From positions 62,001-126,000 of the forward strand of contig NZ_CP072913.1 of the NCBI RefSeq assembly GCF_017968885.1: DNA of 64,000 nucleotides, written 5' to 3'. Each line of letters begins with the position of its first letter. Position 1 is the first letter of the stretch. This DNA comes from Pseudomonas sp. Tri1 (GTDB lineage: Bacteria; Pseudomonadota; Gammaproteobacteria; Pseudomonadales; Pseudomonadaceae). The notes under the pieces are model-generated. The model ran no database searches, was not told the DNA's origin, and saw only the letters and a list, made by a program, of their open reading frames with translations. Both the position numbers and the translations under genes were made by a program. Of this stretch, positions 56,999-64,000 are shown in pieces.

Positions 56999-57053
56999 TT
57001 GTTCAATTCGGTGCTGGCGGTGGACCCGGTGGGTCAGGGCCAGCGACGCTGAG

Positions 57054-57269
57054 TTAGCGCCAGAACGGCTTGCTCAGCTCTTCGTAGCGTTGTGCTTCGC
57101 TGATACCGGCGTCAGCCAGCAGACGCGAATCCAGACGAGCCAGTTGATGGCGGCTGGCAATGCGGCGCTGCCACAACATCAGGTTAGCAATAACGCGAAG
57201 AGGCAGGGAAGCCTGGTTTTTTTCAGCTTTGTCTTCGAAAAACAGCTCGGAACTGAGTGTACGTTCCAT
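57054..57269 (-). CDS. DUF1127 domain small protein
   Basis: A 71-aa basic protein. The C-terminal 40 residues (WQRRIASRHQLARLDSRLLA, DAGISEAQRYEELSKPFWR) form the YjiS-like DUF1127 domain, known elsewhere in small RNA-binding or metabolism-adjusting proteins. ATG 57269 (MERTLSSELFFED) has AAGGAT eight bases upstream; the upstream ATG at 57278 overlaps that ribosome-binding site. The promoter side contains several ACTGTA/TACAGT half-sites. Confidence 0.85.
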   Translation of the reverse strand: MERTLSSELFFEDKAEKNQASLPLRVIANLMLWQRRIASRHQLARLDSRLLADAGISEAQRYEELSKPFWR

Positions 57270-57587
57270 GGTTGACATCCTTCCGCTTATGGCGGGATTA
57301 GGTAGTGGTTTACTGGTGCCCATGTTCCTCTCGTTTGGCCAGTCTCTCTAGATACAGTTCACTTGTATTGTGAGAGACCAGTTAACTGTTAAAGAGCAGT
57401 GTACTGGTCGATATTGAGGCAACTGTACCTATTGGCACTATAATGGTGCATTTTTGAGTAATAATTCATATTTTGTGAGAAAAGACTGTAAGAAAACACC
57501 GGTACAGCAGTACAGTTTTTGTCACATCCGAGTCAGATTGCAGAGGGTAACTAAAACTGTATTTGCCATAGCGGTGAACCAGCTGTA
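57270..57587. promoter_or_regulatory. Intergenic region with clustered ACTGTA/TACAGT half-sites
   Basis: The 318 bases between the DUF1127 start and the CoA-transferase stop contain exact ACTGTA or TACAGT hexamers at 57353, 57422, 57485, 57511 and 57556, and GGTACAG at 57501. A GACCAGT/ACTGGTC inverted repeat spans 57376-57409. A TATAAT is at 57439. The spacing suggests a regulator operator (MocR/GntR proteins often bind ACTGTACC-like sites), but the regulator is not in this window. Confidence 0.5.
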
Positions 57588-59081
57588 TCAGACGGCCAAC
57601 ATGCGCCCGGTTTCCTCCAGGTTAAGGTGCCAACTCAGTGCATCGCGCAAGATGTGCGGGGTATGCCCGCCCAGGGCACACGCTGCTTCAAAATACTCAC
57701 TCAAGGCCTGGCGGTAAGACGGATGCACGCAGTTATCGATGACCACTCGGGCCCGCTCCCGTGGCGCTAGGCCTCGCAGGTCGGCCAAACCGATTTCGGT
57801 CACCAGGATGTCGACATCGTGCTCGGTATGGTCCACATGGCTGACCATCGGCACCACACTGGAAATTGCGCCGCCCTTGGCGATCGACTTGGTGACAAAA
57901 ATCGCCAGGTGCGCATTACGGGCGAAATCCCCCGAGCCGCCGATGCCGTTCATCATCCGCGTGCCGCAGACATGGGTGGAGTTGACGTTGCCGTACAGGT
58001 CGAACTCCAACGCTGTATTGATGGCAATGATGCCCAGGCGGCGTACCACCTCCGGATGGTTGGAAATCTCCTGCGGACGCAGGACCAATTTATCCTTATA
58101 CCGTTCCAGATTGCCGAAGACATCGGCATTGCGTCGAGCTGATAACGTGATGGAACTGCCCGAGGCAAAGCTCAGTTTGCCAGCGTCGATCAGATCGAAC
58201 GTGGAATCCTGCAGTACCTCGGAGTACATGGTCAGGTCTTCGAACGGAGATTCGATCAGCCCGCACATCACGGCGTTGGCGATATTGCCGATACCGGCCT
58301 GCAACGGTCCGAGTTTGTTGGTCATGCGCCCGGCCGCGACTTCCTGCTTGAAGAAATCGATTAAATGATCAGCAATAGCCTGGGTATCGCTATCCGGTGG
58401 CAAAACTGTCGAAGGCGAATCGGCTTGGTTGGTGATGACGATAGCGGCAATTTTTTCCGGTGGGATCGGGATCGCGGAACTGCCAATACGGTCATCGACC
58501 TTTACCAGGGGAATCGGCGTACGAGTCGGGCGATAGGTCGGGATATAGATGTCGTGCAACCCTTCCAGGTTAGGGTTATGCGCCATGTTGATTTCTACGA
58601 TCACCTGCCTGGCGAAGATAGCAAAGCTGGCCGAATTACCCACAGAAGTGGTCGGCACGATATGACCCTGTTCGGTGATGGCCACCGCTTCGATTACTGC
58701 AATGTCCGGCAGCTTGAGCTGGGCGTTGCGCATTTGTTCGACGGTTTCCGAGAGGTGCTGGTCAATGAACATCACCTCGCCTGCATTGATCGCCTTGCGC
58801 AGCGTGCTGTCGACCTGGAAGGGCATGCGTCGCGCCAGCACACCGGCTTCGGTGAGCTCTTTGTCCAGGTCGTTACCCAGGCTCGCGCCGGTCATCAGGC
58901 TGATTTTCAGCGGGGTGATCTTGGCACGCTCGGCCAAGGCGTGGGGTACCGCTTTTGCTTCACCGGCGCGGGTAAAACCACTCATGCCGACGGTCATGCC
59001 GTCCTGAATCAACAAGGCTGCTTCGGCAGCACTCATCACTTTATTCAACAAAGAGGGCAAGCGGATGCGATCACGGTACAT
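57588..59081 (-). CDS. Acetyl-CoA hydrolase/succinate CoA-transferase family protein
   Basis: A 497-aa two-domain CoA-transferase of the Cat1/ScpC/AarC class. MTVGMSGFTRAGEAKAVPHA opens the first domain, LQAGIGNIANAVMCGLIESP and NGIGGSGDFARNAHLAIF are conserved active-site regions, and the DIYIPTYRPTRTPIPLV loop is typical of acetyl/succinyl transferases. It moves CoA between acetate, succinate or propionate. An exact TTGAT-N4-ATCAA box lies 142 bases upstream, suggesting control by ANR at low oxygen. Confidence 0.9.
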   Translation of the reverse strand: MYRDRIRLPSLLNKVMSAAEAALLIQDGMTVGMSGFTRAGEAKAVPHALAERAKITPLKISLMTGASLGNDLDKELTEAGVLARRMPFQVDSTLRKAINAGEVMFIDQHLSETVEQMRNAQLKLPDIAVIEAVAITEQGHIVPTTSVGNSASFAIFARQVIVEINMAHNPNLEGLHDIYIPTYRPTRTPIPLVKVDDRIGSSAIPIPPEKIAAIVITNQADSPSTVLPPDSDTQAIADHLIDFFKQEVAAGRMTNKLGPLQAGIGNIANAVMCGLIESPFEDLTMYSEVLQDSTFDLIDAGKLSFASGSSITLSARRNADVFGNLERYKDKLVLRPQEISNHPEVVRRLGIIAINTALEFDLYGNVNSTHVCGTRMMNGIGGSGDFARNAHLAIFVTKSIAKGGAISSVVPMVSHVDHTEHDVDILVTEIGLADLRGLAPRERARVVIDNCVHPSYRQALSEYFEAACALGGHTPHILRDALSWHLNLEETGRMLAV

Positions 59082-59198
59082 GGGGGATTATCTCGGGCTG
59101 GAAGCAAGATGCGCAGTCTATTGAATTCGCGCCGTGCCCGACCCGCTACAAAAGTCGCATTTTGGGCGTCTATTACGGGCGTTTCAGGCAAAACATTA

Positions 59199-59213
59199 TT
59201 ACCGGATCGGTAA
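59199..59213. promoter_or_regulatory. Palindrome TTACCG-GAT-CGGTAA upstream of the CoA-transferase gene
   Basis: A perfect 6-bp dyad with three-base centre, about 118 bases before the start codon. It could be an operator; no regulator is assigned. Confidence 0.4.
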
Positions 59214-59222
59214 CGTTCGGCC

Positions 59223-59236
59223 TTGATACAAATCAA
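59223..59236 (-). promoter_or_regulatory. ANR/FNR box
   Basis: TTGATACAAATCAA is an exact TTGAT-N4-ATCAA match to the FNR/ANR consensus. It lies in the gap between pntB and the CoA-transferase gene, 142 bases upstream of the latter's start, so activation of that gene under oxygen limitation is likely. Confidence 0.7.
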
Positions 59237-59238
59237 AA

Positions 59239-59258
59239 CGCCCCGACAAGTCGGGGCG
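59239..59258 (-). terminator. Terminator of the pnt operon
   Basis: CGCCCCGAC and GTCGGGGCG form a 9-bp stem with a two-base loop, followed on the minus strand by TTTTGATTT. It stands 21 bases after the pntB stop; its T-tract overlaps the ANR box. Confidence 0.85.
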
Positions 59259-59279
59259 CTAGTGGTGAAGCGGTGAACG

Positions 59280-60716
59280 TTATTCCACCGCTTTGACCAT
59301 GTCTTCGATGACCTTCTTGGCGTCACCGAACACCATCATGGTCTTGTCGAGATAGAACAGCTCGTTGTCCAGGCCGGCATAACCGCTGGCCATCGAGCGC
59401 TTGTTGACGATGATGGTCTTGGCCTTGAACGCTTCGAGGATCGGCATGCCGGCAATCGGCGATTTCGGATCGTTCTTCGCCGCCGGGTTGACCACGTCGT
59501 TGGCGCCGAGCACCAGCACCACGTCGGCCTGGCCGAACTCGGAGTTGATGTCTTCCATTTCGAACACTTGGTCGTAAGGTACTTCGGCCTCGGCGAGCAG
59601 CACGTTCATATGGCCGGGCATGCGGCCCGCTACCGGGTGGATCGCGTACTTCACGGTGACGCCGCGGTGGGTCAGCTTCTCGGTCAACTCCTTGAGCGCG
59701 TGCTGCGCCCGCGCCACCGCCAAGCCGTAGCCCGGCACGATGATCACTGTGTCGGCGTTGGTCAGCAGGAAGGTCGCGTCATCAGCCGAACCGGATTTCA
59801 CCGGACGGGCTTCTTTGGAGCCTGCCGGGCCTGCGGCGTCCGCGGTGTTGCCGAAGCCGCCGAGCAACACGTTGAAGAACGAACGATTCATCGCCTTGCA
59901 CATGATGTACGACAGGATCGCACCGCTCGAACCCACCAGCGAACCGGCAATGATCAGCATCGAGTTGTTCAGTGAGAAGCCGATACCCGCTGCGGCCCAA
60001 CCGGAATAACTGTTGAGCATCGACACCACCACCGGCATGTCCGCGCCGCCGATCGGGATGATGATCAACACGCCCAGTACGAACGCCAGGGCCAGCATCA
60101 AGGCGAACGCGCCGAGATTACCGGTGAACATGAAGGTAAGGCCCAGGCCCAGTGTTGCAAGGCCAAGGATCAGGTTGAGCTTGTGCTGACCGCCAAACTG
60201 TACCGGTGCGCCTTGGAACAGGCGGAACTTGTACTTGCCCGACAGCTTGCCGAAGGCGATCACTGAGCCGGAGAAGGTGATAGCACCGATAGCTGCGCCG
60301 AGGAACAGCTCCAGACGGTTACCGGCCGGAATCGAATCGCCCAACTGCTTGACGATGCCCAGGGACTGCGGCTCGACCACGGCGGCAATCGCGATAAACA
60401 CCGCGGCCAGGCCGATCATGCTGTGCATGAACGCAACCAATTCCGGCATCTTGGTCATCTCGACACGCTTGGCCATGATCGAACCGGCGGTGCCGCCGAC
60501 CAACAGACCGACGATGACATAGCCAATGCCGGCAGTGGCCAGCTCAGCCCCTAGCTTATAAATGAGGCCCACGGTGGTAAGCACCGCCAGCGCCATGCCG
60601 AGCATGCCGAACAGGTTGCCTCGGCGGGACGTAGTGGGATGCGACAGGCCTTTGAGGGCCTGGATGAAGCAGATCGACGCGATCAGGTAGAGCGTCGTTA
60701 CCAGGTTCATGCTCAT
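59280..60716 (-). CDS. pntB: NAD(P) transhydrogenase beta subunit
   Basis: A 478-aa membrane protein. The first 290 residues hold about nine helices of the proton channel, and the C-terminal domain (TVIIVPGYGLAVARAQHALK, then VLVLGANDVVNPAAKNDP) binds NADP. It transfers hydride between NADH and NADP+ using the proton gradient. The ATG overlaps the stop of the 107-aa subunit by one base (TAATG). Confidence 0.96.
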   Translation of the reverse strand: MSMNLVTTLYLIASICFIQALKGLSHPTTSRRGNLFGMLGMALAVLTTVGLIYKLGAELATAGIGYVIVGLLVGGTAGSIMAKRVEMTKMPELVAFMHSMIGLAAVFIAIAAVVEPQSLGIVKQLGDSIPAGNRLELFLGAAIGAITFSGSVIAFGKLSGKYKFRLFQGAPVQFGGQHKLNLILGLATLGLGLTFMFTGNLGAFALMLALAFVLGVLIIIPIGGADMPVVVSMLNSYSGWAAAGIGFSLNNSMLIIAGSLVGSSGAILSYIMCKAMNRSFFNVLLGGFGNTADAAGPAGSKEARPVKSGSADDATFLLTNADTVIIVPGYGLAVARAQHALKELTEKLTHRGVTVKYAIHPVAGRMPGHMNVLLAEAEVPYDQVFEMEDINSEFGQADVVLVLGANDVVNPAAKNDPKSPIAGMPILEAFKAKTIIVNKRSMASGYAGLDNELFYLDKTMMVFGDAKKVIEDMVKAVE

Positions 60717-61039
60717 TACTTGGGCGCCTCTTCTTTTACGGCTTTCGGGGCTTTTTTCTTGAACATCTCAAGCATGCGGCGCGTCACGAGGAAGCCACCG
60801 AACACGTTCACCGCGGCCAGGGCCACGGCGAGGGTGCCCATGGTCTTGCCCAGCGGCGTCACGGTCAGCGCGGCGGCGAGCATGGCGCCGACGATCACGA
60901 TTGCCGAAATAGCGTTGGTCACCGCCATCAACGGTGTGTGCAGTGCGGGTGTGACGTTCCAGACCACGTGGTAACCGACATAAATCGCCAGCACGAAGAT
61001 GATCAGGTTGTAGATACCGGGGGAGATAAGCTCTTCCAT
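60716..61039 (-). CDS. pntAB: NAD(P) transhydrogenase alpha subunit, membrane part
   Basis: A 107-aa protein with three membrane helices ([59 protein letters not shown]), corresponding to the C-terminal part of E. coli PntA. In Pseudomonas the alpha chain is split in two genes as here. It lies 15 bases after pntAA and overlaps pntB by one base. Confidence 0.95.
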   Translation of the reverse strand: MEELISPGIYNLIIFVLAIYVGYHVVWNVTPALHTPLMAVTNAISAIVIVGAMLAAALTVTPLGKTMGTLAVALAAVNVFGGFLVTRRMLEMFKKKAPKAVKEEAPK

Positions 61040-61054
61040 TGTCTGAATCCCTGC

Positions 61055-62176
61055 TTAGGCGTTTTTGCGGATGACTTGGCCGTCGCGGCACATCAGGCAC
61101 GCGGCGACGATGTCGTCTTCCAGGTTCACGTCGAACTGACCTTCCTTGGTGAAGACCAGCTTCAGGAAGTCCAGCAGGTTGCGGGCGTACAGCGCCGAAG
61201 CATCGGCCGCGACTTCGCCGGCCAGGTTGGTCGGACCGCAAATGGTCACACCATTCGCGACCACGACCTGATCGGCTACCGTCAGTGGGCAGTTACCGCC
61301 CTGGGCCGCCGCGAGGTCGATGACCACCGAGCCGGGTTTCATCTGCGCGACGGTTTCGGCACTCAGCAAGGTCGGGGCCTTGCGGCCCGGAATCAACGCG
61401 GTGGTGATGACGATGTCAGCCTGCTTGGCGCGCTCGTGCACAGCTTGGGCCTGGCGCTGCATCCAGCTGGCAGGCATGGGCCGGGCGTAACCCCCGACAC
61501 CGACGGCGCATTCACGCTCTTCGTCGGTTTCGTAAGGCACGTCGACGAACTTGGCGCCGAGGGATTCGATTTGTTCCTTCACCGCCGGGCGTACGTCCGA
61601 AGCCTCGATCACTGCACCCAGGCGCTTGGCCGTAGCAATCGCCTGCAGCCCGGCCACACCGGCACCGAGAATCAGCACGCGCGCCGCTTTTACGGTGCCC
61701 GCAGCGGTCATCAGCATCGGCATGAAGCGTGGATAGTAGTGAGCGGCGAGTAGCACGGCTTTGTAGCCGGCAATGTTCGCTTGAGAAGACAGCACATCCA
61801 GGCTCTGGGCGCGGGAGGTGCGGGGCGCGGCCTCAAGGGCGAAAGCGGTTATGCCACGTTCGGCCAGCTTGGCGATGGTTTCGTTGTTGAACGGGTTGAG
61901 CATGCCCACCAGAACGGTGCCGCTCTTGATCAACGCCAGTTCGCTGTCGCTGGGGGCGACCACCTTGAGGATCAGCTCGGCCCCAAACGCGTCATTGGCG
62001 CTGCCAATGGTCGCACCTGCAGCTTCATAGGCACTGTCAACAACGCTTGCCTTGATGCCGGCACCGCTTTGAACAGTGACTTTATGGCCTTGGCCGATCA
62101 GCTTCTTGATGGTTTCCGGGGTTGCAGCAACCCGTGTTTCGCCCGTTTGGGTTTCGAGGGGAACACCAATGTGCAC
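61055..62176 (-). CDS. pntAA: NAD(P) transhydrogenase alpha subunit, NAD-binding part
   Basis: A 373-aa cytoplasmic subunit of the alanine dehydrogenase/PNT family that binds NAD(H). IGVPLETQTGETRVAATPET is the family N-terminus; VLILGAGVAGLQAIATAKRL is the nucleotide loop. The start is a GTG at 62176, preceded by AGGAGA six bases away; the frame upstream to 62251 does not match the family. It heads the pntAA-pntAB-pntB operon. Confidence 0.94.
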   Translation of the reverse strand: MHIGVPLETQTGETRVAATPETIKKLIGQGHKVTVQSGAGIKASVVDSAYEAAGATIGSANDAFGAELILKVVAPSDSELALIKSGTVLVGMLNPFNNETIAKLAERGITAFALEAAPRTSRAQSLDVLSSQANIAGYKAVLLAAHYYPRFMPMLMTAAGTVKAARVLILGAGVAGLQAIATAKRLGAVIEASDVRPAVKEQIESLGAKFVDVPYETDEERECAVGVGGYARPMPASWMQRQAQAVHERAKQADIVITTALIPGRKAPTLLSAETVAQMKPGSVVIDLAAAQGGNCPLTVADQVVVANGVTICGPTNLAGEVAADASALYARNLLDFLKLVFTKEGQFDVNLEDDIVAACLMCRDGQVIRKNA

Positions 62177-62610
62177 GTCAAATCTCCTGCGTGATCTTAT
62201 TGAGTAAACCCAGGCACTTCGGATGGTGCGGCTGGGGCGGCCGATCAGCACGATCCCGCCGAATCAGGCGGGGCGCGGCATTTTGCAGGCGAAAATTCAG
62301 CCCTTCAAGGGATTATGACTGGTGACGGAAAATTAACTACAAGTCACCCTGTGACCGAATGTCGCAATTGTTGGTTAGAACCCCTTGTAGGCCGTGCTTT
62401 TCAAGGATTAAGGCCTGAATTGACCCATCTTCCCATCGGCCAGATGAATAAGCCCTGATGCGCTGCGCGATATGGCTCAAAGCCATGCATTTAAACGCTT
62501 TAGAGACTACGGTACTAACTTCATAACAGATTGACTGAATGCGACATAAACTTATATCTGTAGCGTTTTTTGTTAGTTGACTACCTAAGTCGGGTATATA
62601 TTTTTCCTTA
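62177..62610. promoter_or_regulatory. pnt leader and AT-rich spacer before the LysR gene
   Basis: These 434 bases carry the pnt promoter. A CCCGCC/GGCGGG hairpin at 62255-62272 lies 79 bases before the pntAA start. From about 62330 to 62610 the DNA is AT-rich, with an open frame of 102 codons (62645 to 62337, minus) that I do not trust as a gene. Confidence 0.5.
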
Positions 62611-63507
62611 TTAATCAAGCTGATAGCTAATAGCCTGTCGTACAAGCCAATCGCGAAAGGCCTGAAGAGACGCAGATTCGACCTTTCGCTCAGGAATCAT
62701 CAAGTAGTAGGCCTTGATACTCGACAGCGCGTTACGGTTGGCAACGACCAATCGTTTCTCTGCCAGCTCGCGCTGAATCAAAAAGGGAGGGATCAACGCG
62801 ATCCCCATGTCGTGCATGGCCGCCTGAGCAAGCATGGAGAATAGTTCATAACGCGGGCCTGTCAGGTCTCGCGCAATGTTCAAGTTCTGTGAGTTGAACC
62901 ACTGGCGCCATGCATACGGGCGAGTGGTCTGCTGGAGCAAGGGTAATTCGGCGATAGCCTCTGGTGTCAGACTCTTCCGGTCGCCTAGTAAGGTGGGACT
63001 GCATACCGGCATCGGATTTTCGCCCATCAGCTTGTGGGATTGGGTGCCGGACCAGTCCGCATCGCCAAAATAGATGGCGGCGTCAAACTCTGTGTCCGCA
63101 AAGAGGAAGGGGCGCGTACGGTTGGTCAGATTGACGGTGACTTCTGGGTGCTGTTGCTGGAAATCCTTGAGGCGCGGTAGTAGCCATTGGGTGCCGAACG
63201 TTGGTACCACCGCCAGCTCGATGACGTTCGCGCCGGTGTGTCCCATTACCGAAAGGGTATCGCGCTCCACGGCGTCCAGTTGGGTGGCAACCCGGCGGCT
63301 GTAGGAAAGACCTGCTTCGGTCAGTTTGACCCCGCGTCGTGAACGTCGGAACAGTTCCACGCTGAGGAACTCTTCCAGGCTGGCAATCTGTCGGCAAATG
63401 GCTCCTTGTGTAAGAGAAAGCTCTTGCGCGGCCTTGGTGAAGCTCTCGTGACGTGCGGCAGCCTCAAAACTGATCAGGGCGGTGGTGCTAGGGATTTTAC
63501 GACGCAT
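62611..63507 (-). CDS. LysR-family regulator, probably of gcdH
   Basis: A 298-aa LysR protein of the GcvA type: winged helix in residues about 6-65 (STTALISFEAAARHESFTKA, AICRQIASLEEFLS), then the effector domain. It is divergent from gcdH with 158 bases between starts, so it likely activates glutaryl-CoA dehydrogenase expression in lysine/glutarate catabolism, as the GcdR regulator does. ATG 63507 is preferred to the GTG at 63522, which lacks a ribosome-binding site. Confidence 0.88.
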   Translation of the reverse strand: MRRKIPSTTALISFEAAARHESFTKAAQELSLTQGAICRQIASLEEFLSVELFRRSRRGVKLTEAGLSYSRRVATQLDAVERDTLSVMGHTGANVIELAVVPTFGTQWLLPRLKDFQQQHPEVTVNLTNRTRPFLFADTEFDAAIYFGDADWSGTQSHKLMGENPMPVCSPTLLGDRKSLTPEAIAELPLLQQTTRPYAWRQWFNSQNLNIARDLTGPRYELFSMLAQAAMHDMGIALIPPFLIQRELAEKRLVVANRNALSSIKAYYLMIPERKVESASLQAFRDWLVRQAISYQLD

Positions 63508-63665
63508 GTACGAAAGCCTCACTCAATATTGGCATAAACGGGGTTTACGACGTTTACGGAGTGAGAAATTAGCACAACACTATGCGGAATCCTCGTTTGC
63601 CCTTGTAGGAAAGCACGCCTAGGATCAATCCACGTTTTTTCATTTAATTGGCGAGGACTCTTTTC
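63508..63665. promoter_or_regulatory. LysR-gcdH divergent control region
   Basis: CTCACTC (63518-63524) and GAGTGAG (63559-63565) form an inverted pair, and between them GTTTACGACGTTTACG is a tandem repeat. These are good candidates for the LysR operator. The gcdH start has GGCGAGGA upstream. Confidence 0.55.
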
Positions 63666-64000
63666 ATGGCCGGTAAAGCGAGCTTCAACTGGATCGATCC
63701 ATTGTTGCTGGACCAGCAGCTCACTGAAGAGGAGCGCATGATTCGCGACACTGCTGAGCAGTTCGCCCAACAGAAGCTGGCCCCGCGAGTGCTGGAAGCG
63801 TTCCGTCATGAAAAAACCGACCCGGCCATCTTCCGTGAAATGGGTGAAGTGGGGCTGCTGGGCGCTACCATTCCCGAGCAATACGGTGGCAGTGGGCTGA
63901 ACTACGTCAGCTATGGCCTGATCGCCCGAGAAGTGGAGCGCGTCGATTCAGGCTATCGCTCGATGATGAGCGTGCAGTCCTCGCTGGTCATGGTGCCGAT
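63666..64000 (+). CDS. gcdH: Glutaryl-CoA dehydrogenase (3' end outside window)
   Basis: The first 111 residues of an acyl-CoA dehydrogenase starting [40 protein letters not shown] and [20 protein letters not shown] are the N-terminal helical domain; [19 protein letters not shown] is the stretch typical of glutaryl-CoA dehydrogenases, which convert glutaryl-CoA to crotonyl-CoA in lysine degradation. The FAD and catalytic domains lie beyond the edge. Confidence 0.93.
   Translation, partial: MAGKASFNWIDPLLLDQQLTEEERMIRDTAEQFAQQKLAPRVLEAFRHEKTDPAIFREMGEVGLLGATIPEQYGGSGLNYVSYGLIAREVERVDSGYRSMMSVQSSLVMVP

Noticed and set aside
57454..57717. An 87-codon plus-strand frame downstream of a TATAAT
   Set aside because: It runs antisense into the CoA-transferase gene and has no protein-like features or ATG with a ribosome-binding site.
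62337..62645. A 102-codon minus-strand frame between pntAA and the LysR gene
   Set aside because: It lies in AT-rich spacer, overlaps the LysR 3' end by 35 bases, has no ribosome-binding site and no recognisable family.

Overview
This window is chromosomal DNA of a Pseudomonas, most likely from the P. fluorescens species complex. Three things point there: a GC-rich gene content that follows the oriC-proximal P. aeruginosa order in blocks (trkA-rsmB-fmt-def-lysM-dprA-tsaC-qor-hemF-aroE; the caa3 oxidase cluster with carbonic anhydrase and SulP; radical SAM-yheV-prlC-gamma carbonic anhydrase-HAD phosphatase; trpI-trpBA), many REP elements of the type GTGGGAGCGAGCTTGCTCGC, and Pseudomonas-restricted families (DUF2388, DUF6124). 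No rRNA, tRNA, CRISPR array or complete insertion sequence was seen.

Layout. 1-4.3 kb: a TerC-family membrane protein cut by the left edge, a CitMHS citrate transporter, two small enzymes and a LysR regulator. 4.4-8.6 kb: a choline-O-sulfate module (betC, ABC binding protein, SulP transporter) divergent from that regulator. 8.6-19.3 kb: core housekeeping genes (aroE, hemF, qor, tsaC, dprA, a LysM protein, def-fmt-rsmB-trkA, a TPR protein). 19.3-25.1 kb: an accessory, visibly AT-richer island with a DUF1963 protein, a KAP P-loop NTPase, a truncated SIR2 gene, an unknown 283-aa protein and a DUF6124 gene. 25.1-34.7 kb: aa3/caa3 cytochrome oxidase structural and assembly genes. 34.9-37.3 kb: a SulP transporter next to a beta-carbonic anhydrase. 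37.5-45.3 kb: a LexA-boxed radical SAM gene, a TpbA-like phosphatase, two M3 oligopeptidases, yheV, a gamma-class carbonic anhydrase and a HAD phosphatase. 45.3-50.5 kb: small envelope and stress proteins. 50.5-53.6 kb: trpI and trpBA. 53.7-57.3 kb: a DUF4105 protein with three DUF2388 genes, and a DUF1127 gene. 57.6-62.2 kb: an acetate/succinate CoA-transferase behind an ANR-type box, then pntAA-AB-B. 62.6-64 kb: a LysR regulator divergent from gcdH, which is cut by the right edge.

The most notable non-coding feature is on the minus strand in front of the DUF6124 gene (24690-24942). A promoter-like pair is followed by a compact stem-loop RNA whose exposed segment is complementary both to an upstream site and to a downstream site that covers the DUF6124 ribosome-binding region. 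This is the layout of the phage P1/P7 C4 antisense RNA and the P4 CI RNA. The promoter half of the module recurs, 75 of 94 positions identical without gaps in a hand alignment, upstream of the DUF1963 gene, on the far side of the KAP/SIR2 island.
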